Assembly: GCA_900753325.1 (NCBI GenBank)
Contig: CAADYO010000001.1
Span: forward strand, 68,238-132,237
Direction of reading: 5' to 3'
DNA length: 64,000 nt
Source of the DNA: Bacilli bacterium
GTDB lineage: Bacteria > Bacillota_I > Bacilli_A > RF39 > UBA660
Part shown: piece by piece, positions 50,432 to 60,000 of the stretch
How positions within the stretch are numbered: position 1 is the first letter of the stretch
Layout: each line of letters opens with the position of its first letter
Notes under the pieces: generated by a model
Database searches by the model: none
What the model was told of the DNA's origin: nothing
What the model saw: the letters and a program-made list of their open reading frames with translations, nothing else
Translations under genes and position numbers: made by a program

Positions 50432-50722
50432 TTATGCTTCTTTAGGATATACTGAAGCTTGTTTCTTATCTCTTCCTAAGCGTTCAAACTTAACAATTCC
50501 GTCAATTGTAGAATATAAAGTATCATCGCTTCCACGACGAACGTTAGTTCCTGGAAATACTTTAGTTCCACGTTGACGATATATAATACTACCAGCTGTA
50601 ATGAATTCACCATCAGCAGCTTTAGCTCCTAATCTACGTCCTGCAGAATCACGACCATTAGATGTTGATCCTTGCCCTTTATGATGAGCAAATAATTGAA
50701 TATCTAATTTTAAAAATCTCAT
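50432..50722 (-). CDS. rpmA: Ribosomal protein bL27 with cleavable N-terminal extension
   Basis: The 96-residue protein is bL27, which reaches the peptidyl-transferase centre. As in other Firmicutes it starts with an extension, MRFLKLDIQLF, before the mature AHHKGQGSTSNGRDSAGRRL; the bond after Phe is cut by the protease Prp, whose gene is next door. The rest (GSIIYRQRGTKVFPGTNVRR) is typical. AAGGAGG precedes ATG 50722. The order rplU-prp-rpmA is the standard one. The same LDIQ(L/M)FA sequence also begins L32 in this genome. Confidence 0.97.
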   Translation of the reverse strand: MRFLKLDIQLFAHHKGQGSTSNGRDSAGRRLGAKAADGEFITAGSIIYRQRGTKVFPGTNVRRGSDDTLYSTIDGIVKFERLGRDKKQASVYPKEA

Positions 50723-50733
50723 AATTCTCCTCC

Positions 50734-51036
50734 TTATTTTACTTCTACATTAGTTGGATAATCATCTTCCAACTCTTTCAAAAGACTAATCATATTGTTT
50801 AGTAAACATTGGGTAACAAAATCAGTTTTAATATTACTAATAGTTAGACCATCTTTACTAGTTTTATAACTTAGACCTTCCTTATCTATTGATAAAATTC
50901 CATTTATTGTGGTAGTTACTATACTACTTGCAGCACTACAAACAATATCTTTTCCAAAATCAGCATACATAGCATGACCTAATATAGAAACTGATTTTAT
51001 TTTATCATTTTCTTTTGTTATTTTTACTCTAATCAT
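50734..51036 (-). CDS. prp: Ribosomal-processing cysteine protease Prp
   Basis: Prp removes the N-terminal extension of L27 in Firmicutes. The 100-residue protein has the catalytic His21 in LGHAMYADFG and Cys33 in KDIVCSAASSIV, the fixed Prp pair, and the helical segment TQCLLNNMISLLKELEDDYP that closes the dimer. The ATG lies two bases after the rplU stop with only a weak Shine-Dalgarno, so translation is coupled to rplU. In this genome it may have a second ribosomal substrate, L32. Confidence 0.95.
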   Translation of the reverse strand: MIRVKITKENDKIKSVSILGHAMYADFGKDIVCSAASSIVTTTINGILSIDKEGLSYKTSKDGLTISNIKTDFVTQCLLNNMISLLKELEDDYPTNVEVK

Positions 51037-51038
51037 GA

Positions 51039-51341
51039 TTAACCATTAATTTTAGTAATTTTTACTTTAGTATAAGGTTGTCTATGTCCTTGAGTCTTAC
51101 GATTAGATCTGTCTTTACTCTTGTACTTGAAAACTTTAATTTTCTTTTGTTTACCGTTTTTTACTACTTCACCTTCAACGGTAACATTAGTAAGATAAGG
51201 ACTACCAATTTTACTATCAAGCATTAATACTTGATCAAATTTAACTGTGTCTCCTACTTCAGCATCAAGCTTTTCTACGTAAATTTCAGAATTTTCTTGT
51301 ACGTAATATTGCTTTCCACCAACTTTAATAACAGCGTTCAT
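51039..51341 (-). CDS. rplU: Ribosomal protein bL21
   Basis: A 100-residue bL21: AVIKVGGKQYYVQENSEIYV at the start, VMLMDSKIG-like QVLMLDSKIGSPYL, and the basic RNA-binding end KVFKYKSKDRSNRKTQGHRQ, PYTKVKITKI. AAAAGGAGG precedes ATG 51341. A leader of about 100 bases with the L21-leader layout lies upstream, so the operon is likely under autogenous control. Confidence 0.97.
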   Translation of the reverse strand: MNAVIKVGGKQYYVQENSEIYVEKLDAEVGDTVKFDQVLMLDSKIGSPYLTNVTVEGEVVKNGKQKKIKVFKYKSKDRSNRKTQGHRQPYTKVKITKING

Positions 51342-51442
51342 TAATATATACCTCCTTTTATTAATAACTTAAGACTCGCTCTCAAGGTACAAATAAATTG
51401 TTTAAAACCTTTTCAATGCGGTTTGAGCATGAGGCGTCAAAC
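51342..51442 (-). promoter_or_regulatory. L21 leader (autoregulatory mRNA leader of rplU)
   Basis: About 100 bases between the start point and rplU, with GC-rich conserved-looking blocks in an AT-rich context: TTTGACGCCTCATGC, CTCAAACCGCATTG, GTACCTTGAGAGCGAGTC. Position, length and these blocks fit the Firmicutes ribosomal L21 leader, thought to bind L21 and regulate the operon. I could not fold it by program; assignment rests on context and general pattern. Confidence 0.75.
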
Positions 51443-51448
51443 ATCTAG

Positions 51449-51477
51449 ATTATAGCATAACTATTTTAACCTGTCAA
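51449..51477 (-). promoter_or_regulatory. Promoter of the rplU-prp-rpmA operon
   Basis: Minus strand TTGACA (51477-51472), 17 bases, TATAAT (51454-51449) with TGC before the -10: both boxes perfect. It starts three bases beyond the stop of the upstream gene. Confidence 0.95.
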
Positions 51478-51479
51478 CT

Positions 51480-53204
51480 TTACTTAGTACTTGGTTTAGA
51501 AATTTCAGGTAGTGTTTGGATATAACTATCTATTTTACTATCAGGTATAAAGAAATCATCTCTGTCTAAAAATGCTGGTAAATCTTCTTTAGACACTGGC
51601 ATATCAATAGACTCCATAACAATTGCTCTTTTCCATTTTACATTACTTGCATTTAATAAAGAAATATCCTCCCTAACATCTGACATATACTTACTTTTTC
51701 CTATTAAAGCAAGTCTTTCGGCTAACTCTTCACGGGCAAAAAAGGAAATATCAGAGTCCTTTTTTATACTTCCTAATAAATTTTCTTCTCTAAGCAAATC
51801 AATTCTTTTTTTAAAAGCTATAGAATCGACTAATAAAATAGAAGTATTGGAATATAAATATTTTGGATTAATATTATTTGTAGTAAAAGTATTTATATTT
51901 TCTAAGACAGTTGAATAGACATTACTATCAGTAGAAAATATACTCATATGACTTTTATAAAATTCGCTCGGTATTATTTCTTTTTCTGTAAATGAACTTA
52001 AAAGAGATATTGTTGTACTATTACTTACTGACAATATTTTATATATATCGTCTGGGTTAGTTATTTTTATTTTCTTTAGTCCATCTAAGGCTTCCTGTAA
52101 TTCTTCTTTTGTGTATCTTGATGTAACACATTCTAGAAATTCTTTATTATTAGGCATAGAAAAACTAGAAAGTATTTGGGCATATGCAGATACTTCTGTT
52201 GAAAATGTTTTATTATATTTTTCTTGAACTTGTTCTGCTATTGCTAGGTTATTTCTATAGACATAATTTAAAAAAAGCAATTGTAAATCTTGATCTGGAA
52301 TGGAAGCTAATAAAGTGCGATAATTAGTTATTTCACCTGGTGTTTCCACTTGCTTTTGAAAAAGTGCTAAAAATTCTCGATATTTTAGAGATTTTTTATT
52401 TTTTACTCTTACTCTCTTATTTATTACTGTTTGTTTTGCATTATAATAAGCTGCTATTTTTTTGTATTCTGATATAAAATCCTTAAATTCATCTGTTTTC
52501 ATTATTTTACGAAAAAGATTGTTCCTATCTTTCTTTGAAAATGATTTGTCATTTATATCCACTGGGTTATTATCACAATTCAAAATTATTGTCTCACCAG
52601 TATTAGAACAAATTCCTTGCGCTGTTTTTATAATATTGATAGCGTGAATTCCTTCTGCTAGTTTTTCTGTACTTTCTAAAACTTTTCTTTTTTCATCTTC
52701 ATCTAATGAACATTCTTCATCTGAATTAATAACCTCGTCTATCATCAAATCCAACAATTCCATAAAAGCATTTGCTGAATCTAAGTATGTTTCATCTAAT
52801 CCATGCTTCTTTAATGATTTTATTAGTTTTTGATTTATGGAAAACTTTTTTATACCTTTTGTAATAGAGTTACTTTCATCGTTCTTTACTAAATCATTGT
52901 GTGATGATACAATTTTTTTTAAAACGCTTGATAAATCCTTTCTTGTTAATTCTGGATTTTCTAGTAATGGTTTTAATCTATTAAAAATGATATCTATTTT
53001 TTCAAAGTCAGCATTAAGCCATGTTAGGGTATGTGCCATAAACATTTGTGTTATATTTATTTTGGCAATACTATCTAAACAAAGCTCCGAATTGTTTTCC
53101 AAAAAGTTTTTTAGGAATAAAGTCTCTTCATCCGGCTCTATTACCTCATTTTCTATAAGAAAAAGCCTTTTATTAAATTCTTCTATTAATTCTTCTGCTG
53201 TCAT
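51480..53204 (-). CDS. Large helical protein of unknown function
   Basis: A 574-residue soluble, almost wholly alpha-helical protein, without transmembrane segments, signal peptide or catalytic motif that I recognise. Ser, Leu, Lys and Glu dominate; the central part has a basic patch (KTVINKRVRVKNKKSLKYR-like, about residue 270), which might bind nucleic acid. The C-terminal half has repeated helix pairs, perhaps a solenoid. Its ATG overlaps the stop of the 323-residue gene (ATGA), so the two proteins are made together and may form a complex. No terminator separates it from the rplU promoter. Confidence 0.6.
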   Translation of the reverse strand: MTAEELIEEFNKRLFLIENEVIEPDEETLFLKNFLENNSELCLDSIAKINITQMFMAHTLTWLNADFEKIDIIFNRLKPLLENPELTRKDLSSVLKKIVSSHNDLVKNDESNSITKGIKKFSINQKLIKSLKKHGLDETYLDSANAFMELLDLMIDEVINSDEECSLDEDEKRKVLESTEKLAEGIHAINIIKTAQGICSNTGETIILNCDNNPVDINDKSFSKKDRNNLFRKIMKTDEFKDFISEYKKIAAYYNAKQTVINKRVRVKNKKSLKYREFLALFQKQVETPGEITNYRTLLASIPDQDLQLLFLNYVYRNNLAIAEQVQEKYNKTFSTEVSAYAQILSSFSMPNNKEFLECVTSRYTKEELQEALDGLKKIKITNPDDIYKILSVSNSTTISLLSSFTEKEIIPSEFYKSHMSIFSTDSNVYSTVLENINTFTTNNINPKYLYSNTSILLVDSIAFKKRIDLLREENLLGSIKKDSDISFFAREELAERLALIGKSKYMSDVREDISLLNASNVKWKRAIVMESIDMPVSKEDLPAFLDRDDFFIPDSKIDSYIQTLPEISKPSTK

Positions 53205-54172
53205 TTTTCTTCACCTGTCTTTACTTTTTGAAAAGGCTTTTCATTATTCTTTCCTAATAAATTATACAATTCTTCTTGATAAGTTGCTTGAAGCTGCATA
53301 AAATCTTCATTTTGAATATTTTCCTTTAGAACACTTTCCATTTTCTTAAAACTTGCTGCTCTCAGATTTAGTTGTTCTTGATAATCCTTATTATTATCTG
53401 TTTTTTTAGTAAAGGCTGTAATTACACAATACTCTTTTGGCCCTAGTCTAGAAAATACAACACGTATTTTAAAATCTTTTACTTCAAGTAAACCAGAGGC
53501 AGTACTGTTAGATGTAAGTCTTTTACGATTTTTAAATTTTCCAGAAATAATAGAATCGAATAAGCCAATAAAGCCTTCATAATATTCTGGATCTATATGT
53601 TTTAATTCACTTATAACGCAAGGATTTCCGGATTGTGTAGGCATAAACACTAATTTATTTTCTTCGCTTATTTGTGCTTCTTCTTCTTTTTCTCTTTCTA
53701 AAAATAACTCTTTTAAAATCGTTTGTCTTCTAGCATTTTCTTTTATTTCATTATTCAATTCTTCTTTATCTTCTGCGGACATTTCTTCTTCATTGATAAT
53801 TGTTTCTATTTGCCTATTTTCTTTTACTAATTCAGCCATTAATCTTAAGAGAACGTTTTCATAATCATAGTCTTCTTTATTTGGTAAAATCTCTTTTATT
53901 TCATCCTTTGTACACTCGCTTGGTAAAGAAAATAATTCACCTAAATAGTATAAAATATCATCTTCAAAAGACTCATCATCATAAATATCTGGTTCGAGAT
54001 TTGGATTTTCTGTTATAGTAGGCTGTTTATCTTCAATACCTTCGATAACGTTGGTGCTAGAATGGTGTTTTTCTATTTCTTTTCTCATGATGCTTGAAGT
54101 TCTTATATTTTGTTCTATTGCTACTAATAAACTGTTAATATCTTCATTATCATTAATTCTTATAAGTTCCAT
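53201..54172 (-). CDS. Unknown protein with a C-terminal RelE/HigB-like region
   Basis: A 323-residue cytoplasmic protein. Residues about 1-165 are acidic and helical with coiled-coil potential (ELNNEIKENARRQTIL, FLEREKEEEAQ). Residues about 185-275, YEGFIGLFDSIISGKF through KDFKIRVVFSRLGPKEYCVI and TAFTKKTDNN, then LNLRAASF, follow the order of RelE/HigB (gp49-like) toxins: strand with R..., 'iRvxF', 'ivxLhgFxKKt', helix with 'A'. No small antitoxin gene is next to it, so it may have the fold but another job. AAGGAG precedes ATG 54172, and it is coupled to the 574-residue gene downstream and the DinG-like gene upstream. Confidence 0.6.
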   Translation of the reverse strand: MELIRINDNEDINSLLVAIEQNIRTSSIMRKEIEKHHSSTNVIEGIEDKQPTITENPNLEPDIYDDESFEDDILYYLGELFSLPSECTKDEIKEILPNKEDYDYENVLLRLMAELVKENRQIETIINEEEMSAEDKEELNNEIKENARRQTILKELFLEREKEEEAQISEENKLVFMPTQSGNPCVISELKHIDPEYYEGFIGLFDSIISGKFKNRKRLTSNSTASGLLEVKDFKIRVVFSRLGPKEYCVITAFTKKTDNNKDYQEQLNLRAASFKKMESVLKENIQNEDFMQLQATYQEELYNLLGKNNEKPFQKVKTGEEK

Positions 54173-54175
54173 ATT

Positions 54176-56221
54176 TTACTCCTTTTGTGTTTTGGCATTT
54201 TGATAAGTCTTTGTTTTTTTTGTTTGTCCGGGAGGCTGTTGAAGGCATCTATCGGCAAATTCTTTTACATCAGCAAGGTCTGCAGTTGCATTGGTAAATG
54301 GCAATGTTTCTAGGACTGCTGCTCCATAGTCTTTTATTCTAGAGTCTAGGATTGATACTATTCCTTTATCTGTTTCACTTCTAATTAAACGTCCTGCTCC
54401 TTGTTTTAATTTTATAAGCATATCTTGTAAGTAGACAGCATTTGAACCACCAGCATAGTATTCTGCTTTGGCATCCATTACAGGATCTACCACGTGAAAC
54501 GGTAATTTAGGTATGATAACATTTTCTAGTGACTCACCTTTGATATCTATTCCTTCCCAAAATGAACCAGTTGCAAAAAGACAAGAAGTAGTATCTTCTT
54601 TAAAGCTTTGTTTTAAAGTTTCAGCATCTTTTCCGTCTTCTTGTATGTAGATGTTATAAGGTTTACCTTTTTCTACAATTCTCTTATATACTTCTCGCAT
54701 ATCACTTTTAGAAGTAAATAATACTAGTGCCCTTCCTTTGGTAACATCTAATAGTTCACTAACCCTTGTAGAGATAGATGATAAATAGGCATCACGATCA
54801 GGACTTTTTGGTGATACTAAGTCTAAAGGGCAATATAACATGGCATTTTCGTCATAATTAAATGGGGATTTTTGTGGGTCTTCTGAAATGATACGGCTAC
54901 CTATTTTATTATCTATTCCTAATCCTTTAGCAAAATACTCATAATCTCCTTCAGTTGTTAAAGTAGCTGATGTGAATACTTTACCATAGTTGGGATTTTT
55001 TAATAAATTTCTGGCAAGTACTGGGATATTTTTTGGTACATATTGTATCTCAATATGTTCTTTTGTTCCTGGTAAAAATGATGCCCAGTAGACATTTTTT
55101 TGTCTTTCACTTAATGATATTAGGTCCTGAAAAGCTAATATTGTATCTTGTAGTGTACTAACCTGTTCTAGAAAATCTTTATTTCTATTATAACGACTAG
55201 TAAATACAGCTTCTTCTTCTAGTTCTTTTAATTGTTTTATTAATGTTTCGACTGACTCTTTTATGGCCGGTGTACATTTAAAACTTGAGCTTTCAGAATC
55301 AAAGACATCAATATTATCAATAGCATGTTTGTTATATTCTCTTTTGGCACTACTGCTTACTTTTCTAAATAAATTATTGATGGTGCCAATCGCCGGTATA
55401 TCTTCTCTGACATTCTTATTTAACCCACGATATAATCCATAAATTAATGATTCGAGTTCGTGTTTATTTAAACTTTTTTTATAAGAGTCTCTTATTTTTT
55501 CTTCTAAAGTATGAGCCTCATCTACAATTAGAATAGATGGTTCTCCCAGTAAAGGACTTTCACTGTCCCTTTTTAGTGATTCTACCAATAAGTTATGATT
55601 ACAAATAATAGCATGGGATTCTGGCCAACGTTTTCTTTTTACTCGGTAAGTACAATCTGATTCATATACACAACTACTGCATCTAACTTTATCAACATTC
55701 ATCTTTTTCCAATCTGCTTGACTGATATCATTAAAATCTGCACGTTCAACCTTGCCTTCTTTTATTCTTTCTTTAATACTTTCTACTTTTTTTGTCTGAC
55801 CGGTATTTCTTTCAAAGTATTCAAAACGTCTTTTACATAAATAATTGCTTCTTCCTTTAGCAATTGTAACATTTATCTTTGGTAGACCTAGCATTTCTGA
55901 TAGAGTTTCTATTTCTTTTTTTAATTGGTCTTGTAGGGCCTTTGAAGATGTTGAAATGATAAATCCTTTAAATTTATCACTACCAGAACTTGCGTATATT
56001 AAAGGCACTAAATAGGCCCAAGATTTACCTGAACCTACTCCTGATTCAATTAAAAGAATACTACGATCTTTTATAGCATCGGCTATATCTAGTGCCATAG
56101 TATGTTGACCTTCACGATATTCTAAGGTCTTACTTTCAGCTAAATTTGCGAAGAAACTATCAATTTGTTCTTCTTGATCACGACTTAATATTTGATTTTC
56201 TTTTTCCCAAACATATCTCAT
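54176..56221 (-). CDS. DinG/XPD-like ATP-dependent DNA helicase
   Basis: An SF2 helicase of the DinG/YoaA/XPD group, about 681 residues from ATG 56221 (GGTGTGAT upstream). The frame opens further up at a TTG, but that TTG is the -35 box of the promoter, so those 19 codons are not translated. Motifs: Walker A GVGSGKSWAYLVPL, iron-sulfur cysteines LCKRR, CSSCVYESDC, Walker B VDEAHTLEEKI, FTSATLTTEGDYEYF, ATGSFWEGIDIKG and GAGRLIRSETDKG. No exonuclease domain as in Bacillus DinG. Such helicases resolve G-quadruplexes, R-loops or stalled forks. It leads a three-gene operon with two unknown genes. Confidence 0.9.
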   Translation of the reverse strand: MRYVWEKENQILSRDQEEQIDSFFANLAESKTLEYREGQHTMALDIADAIKDRSILLIESGVGSGKSWAYLVPLIYASSGSDKFKGFIISTSSKALQDQLKKEIETLSEMLGLPKINVTIAKGRSNYLCKRRFEYFERNTGQTKKVESIKERIKEGKVERADFNDISQADWKKMNVDKVRCSSCVYESDCTYRVKRKRWPESHAIICNHNLLVESLKRDSESPLLGEPSILIVDEAHTLEEKIRDSYKKSLNKHELESLIYGLYRGLNKNVREDIPAIGTINNLFRKVSSSAKREYNKHAIDNIDVFDSESSSFKCTPAIKESVETLIKQLKELEEEAVFTSRYNRNKDFLEQVSTLQDTILAFQDLISLSERQKNVYWASFLPGTKEHIEIQYVPKNIPVLARNLLKNPNYGKVFTSATLTTEGDYEYFAKGLGIDNKIGSRIISEDPQKSPFNYDENAMLYCPLDLVSPKSPDRDAYLSSISTRVSELLDVTKGRALVLFTSKSDMREVYKRIVEKGKPYNIYIQEDGKDAETLKQSFKEDTTSCLFATGSFWEGIDIKGESLENVIIPKLPFHVVDPVMDAKAEYYAGGSNAVYLQDMLIKLKQGAGRLIRSETDKGIVSILDSRIKDYGAAVLETLPFTNATADLADVKEFADRCLQQPPGQTKKTKTYQNAKTQKE

Positions 56222-56249
56222 ATCACACCAGCCCTTTTCTTGAGTGCAT

Positions 56250-56278
56250 ATTATACTATAAATCCGTTTAAAAGTCAA
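56250..56278 (-). promoter_or_regulatory. Promoter of the DinG-like operon
   Basis: Minus strand TTGACT (56278-56273), 17 bases, TATAAT (56255-56250); start codon at 56221, leader of about 22 bases. Confidence 0.88.
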
Positions 56279-56290
56279 TAAAAGTAAAGA

Positions 56291-56317
56291 AAACAGTATA
56301 GGTAGGCTATACTGTTT
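56291..56317. terminator. Strong hairpin terminator after the histidine phosphatase gene
   Basis: AAACAGTATAG, loop of 5, CTATACTGTTT, 11-base perfect stem; TTTTCTTT follows on the minus strand and TTTAG on the plus strand. Confidence 0.9.
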
Positions 56318-56382
56318 TTAGCTATTCGTACTAATTTTAATCTCTTCTCTTATATGACCTACATTTCCTTCTCCAGCATATT

Positions 56383-56985
56383 TTAATTTTCTTTCCCATT
56401 CTTAATACTATTTAGTTTTTCTAGATGTTTAAAAAGATGAGAAAAGTCAACGTTATTAAACTCTTCTACTTTGCCAGTTTTAAGATGAGGAGTTTTTATA
56501 TTTAAAATTCTTTTCATATATGAAGTAACTGAACCATGTGAAATTATTAGTATTGTATCTTTTGAGGAATTATTAGTGTATACATCTTTTAAGAATTCTG
56601 ATAGTCTAGACTCTATTTCAAATCTATTTTCGCCAGTTGAACCTAGTCTTATGAAGTAGTCTCCTTCTACTTGTTTTATTCTAGTGTTATCAAGATTTTT
56701 ATTATTTCTTTGACCTGAATATTTTCCATAATTTAGTTCACGAATTCTATTTTCAATTACTATTTTACTTTCTTTATATTTCTTATAAACTAAGTGTGCT
56801 GTTTCAATAGTTCTAGGTAAAGGAGAGACGTAGATTTTATCTATTACGTCTGGTAAATCTTTAATAGATTCTTCTACTGTTTTAATACCAGAATCAGTTA
56901 AGATAGACCAGTATATTTCTTTATCTGAAATTAGTCCTTTAACGTTATCAGTAGCTTCACCATGTCTCATAAAAATTATATTCAT
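56383..56985 (-). CDS. Histidine phosphatase (phosphoglycerate-mutase-like) family protein
   Basis: About 200 residues from ATG 56985 (AGGAGA upstream; an in-frame ATG at 56991 is too close to it). The phospho-His motif is FMRHGEATDN; SPLPRTIETAHLV, ELNYGKYSGQ and ISHGSVTSYMKRIL supply the other active-site Arg, Glu and His. These enzymes dephosphorylate varied small substrates. Odd: the frame ends at 56383, but a +1 frame continues as EWERKLKYAGEGNVGHIREE to a TAA (56320-56318) that touches the terminator. One extra A near 56402 would fuse them, so the C terminus may be frameshifted. Confidence 0.88.
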   Translation of the reverse strand: MNIIFMRHGEATDNVKGLISDKEIYWSILTDSGIKTVEESIKDLPDVIDKIYVSPLPRTIETAHLVYKKYKESKIVIENRIRELNYGKYSGQRNNKNLDNTRIKQVEGDYFIRLGSTGENRFEIESRLSEFLKDVYTNNSSKDTILIISHGSVTSYMKRILNIKTPHLKTGKVEEFNNVDFSHLFKHLEKLNSIKNGKEN

Positions 56986-57012
56986 ATGCATTTCTCCTAT
57001 ATCTTAGTTATT

Positions 57013-60000
57013 TTATACTTTTCTATAGACTTCATCTAATATTGAATATAAGTAACATTCTACTAATTTATTAGTTTTTTCTTCTATTACTTTACGATAA
57101 CCTGATAACTGTTTGTCATAGTTTTCATCATTAATATTTTTTAATTTATAGTCAATAATAATCATCTTGTCTTCTCTTTCTATTAATAAGTCAATTATTC
57201 CATGAGCAATATTATTATTTTCTTCATAGATGAATTCATATTCTTTATACATTGGACAAGTAATATTTTCTTTTATTAAGTCAGAGTTTATAAATGAGGA
57301 GATTTTTTTCTTAATTGTTTCATCTTCTATTGAGTCAATATCTTTGAAGTTAGAAGTTTCTAATATTTCATGTACTTTGGTACCGAAAGCCATTAATTTG
57401 TTTTCTTCTTCTGTAAAGATATGAAGTGACTCTTTTGAAAAATGACTTTCTTCGACTGTTTCAGTTTTTAAATCCAACTCTTCTACTTTTATGGTGTCAT
57501 TTGGCTCTAAAAGTTCTTTTTCATTACTTAGTGATGATACTTTTTGATAGTCTTTAGTACACTCTACCGTGCTTTTTATTATATATGGAAGTAGTACGGT
57601 ATAAATACTTTTCATAATTGATAGAAAACTATTATATTTATTTCTTTCATATATTGGGACTATGTCTTTTACTTCACTTGCCTCTTCTTGTTCTGGCATT
57701 ACAATAATCATTTTTTCTTTAGCTCTAGTTACCGCTACATATAATAGTCTTATTTTTTCAGAGATTTCTTCTTGTTTGACAGATCTTTTTAGGAGTGCTT
57801 TTACTATTGTTTCTTTATAATATTCATCTACTTTAGGAATAACAATACCGTATTTATTATCATAGACTATCTTTTCTTTTAACTCACTTATGTTAAAACT
57901 ACCAGAGAAGCCAGCAAAATAACATATTGGAAATTCTAGTCCTTTTGATTTATGAATAGTCATGATCTTGCAACTATTAGAACCTGAGGTATTGACTTTA
58001 AACTTTAAGTCATAATCATTGTTATAGATTTCATCTAAATAAGTAATAAAGTCATAAATAGTATTTCCAGTTGATACATAGTCTTCTACTAAATTGTAGA
58101 TATATTCTCTTCTAGTACGATATGATGAAACATCACCTAATGTTAGAAGCTTTTTGTCATAATCTAGTTCATCTAAGATATAGTTTATATACTCTCCGGC
58201 TGGTGTTACATCTATATTTTTTACTAGTTCTAAGCATTTTAAGTAAAGAGAACTTTCTTTGATGGTATTTGTTACATAGTAATGATATAGTTCTTCATCA
58301 GATAAGTTAAAGAGAAAACTTCTTCCTAGGGAGAAAAAACTATATTTGAAGTCTTGTTCATAATTGTTTTCTTTAATGCAAATTAGGAATTTTAAAAGGC
58401 TTTTTATTACTAAAATATCTTGATCTTTACGAAGGGATGAGTCTTTTTCTATAGATAAAGGAATATGTAAGTATTCAAATATTTTTTTGTATAAATCAAA
58501 GTTTTTACTTTTATCTAGAAGTATGACAATATCTGAATAATTTATTGTTCTAAGAATCCCTGTGTCTTTATCAAAAATTTGATAATTTGAAGATACTTTG
58601 TCGATTATATCTTTACCAATGATAAATATTTCTTGTTCATCTTTTGTGATAGATGTATTTTTATCCATTTCATAAGTTAAGACATCTAAATCATAATTCT
58701 GGTCAGTCTTACCTTCTTCATTGTAAGTTTTGTTACCGAAGACCATACGATGGGATTCTTTATAATTAGCGCCACCAATGGTATCATCCATAAATAAATC
58801 AAATAATAAATTGATATTTGATAGAACTTCTTCTCTTGATCTAAAGTTTTTATTTAGGTCTATTTTTATACCTTTATCAGTATCACGATATGTGTCATAT
58901 TTATTTTTAAAGATATATGGATTAGCATTTCTAAAACGATAAATAGACTGTTTAATATCACCTACCATGTAGACATTATTATTTGAAATTAAGGAAATAA
59001 ATAATTCTTGAGTATCAGAAGTATCTTGATATTCATCAACTAATATTTCATTAAAACTTTCTACTAGTTCTTTTCTGATGTCTTCATTTTCTTTAACTAC
59101 TTTGATAGCTAAAAGAGCTATATCTGTAAAGTTAAATATTTCATTTTCATTTTTATAATTAGAAAGACGTTTATCTAGTTCTTTTAAAATGGAAATAATT
59201 ACTTCAGCATTTGACTTAGTTGATAAAATTTCTTCTTTCATTTGTTCTGTTGTTTCATATATTAATAATTCTTTTACTTCTTTTAATAATGAAGAAATAG
59301 TTGCTTTAACATTTTTACCTTCTTCTTCACTATTTCTTGGTACAGCAGGAAGTTTAAAGTCAAGGGATGTGCATATTTCTTCATAAGTAGTAGCGTTTAA
59401 AAATTTGCTTAAGGTATCTTCTACTTTAGTTACATAGGTGCCATCAAAATAGTCATTTAAAGATATTAATAATTCTTTTATATTTTCACGATAAGAATCA
59501 ATATATTTTAAATACTCATTTAGATAGTTATCAATATTTTCTTTAGAGTAAGTCTTTTCAATATAAGTATTTAGATATTCTTTTCTATCGTATTTTAATT
59601 CTATTTTTTTATAGATATTTTGAATGTAATTTTTTAATTCTTTATCATCTTTTAAACAAAAGTCTTTTATTAAATTAGTAAAGTTCTTAGTTGGTGATAA
59701 GTAATTTTCTTCAAATATTTCGTCTAATATTCTATTCTTTTCAATATTTATAATGACATCGTCTGTTATTTTGATATTATTACTTACGTTTAGTTTAGTA
59801 TGATATTTTTTTACCATGGATAAGGAAAAGGAATCAAAGGTTGTGATATAGGCACCATCTATTAGGTTAGCTTCATTTTCAAGGCCTTCAGTTTTATTAA
59901 TGGCTTTTCTAATACGTTCTTTCATTTCTGCTGCTGCGGCATTAGTAAAGGTTAGGACTAATAACTCATTAATATGAATGCCAGATTTTAGTTTTCTAAT

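Noticed and set aside
53201..54172. Classic type II toxin-antitoxin pair
   Set aside because: The RelE/HigB-like region is inside a 323-residue protein and there is no small DNA-binding antitoxin gene beside it.
56221..56278. Longer N terminus of the DinG-like protein starting at TTG 56278
   Set aside because: That TTG is the first triplet of the -35 box and the -10 box follows inside the same codons; ATG 56221 has a Shine-Dalgarno.
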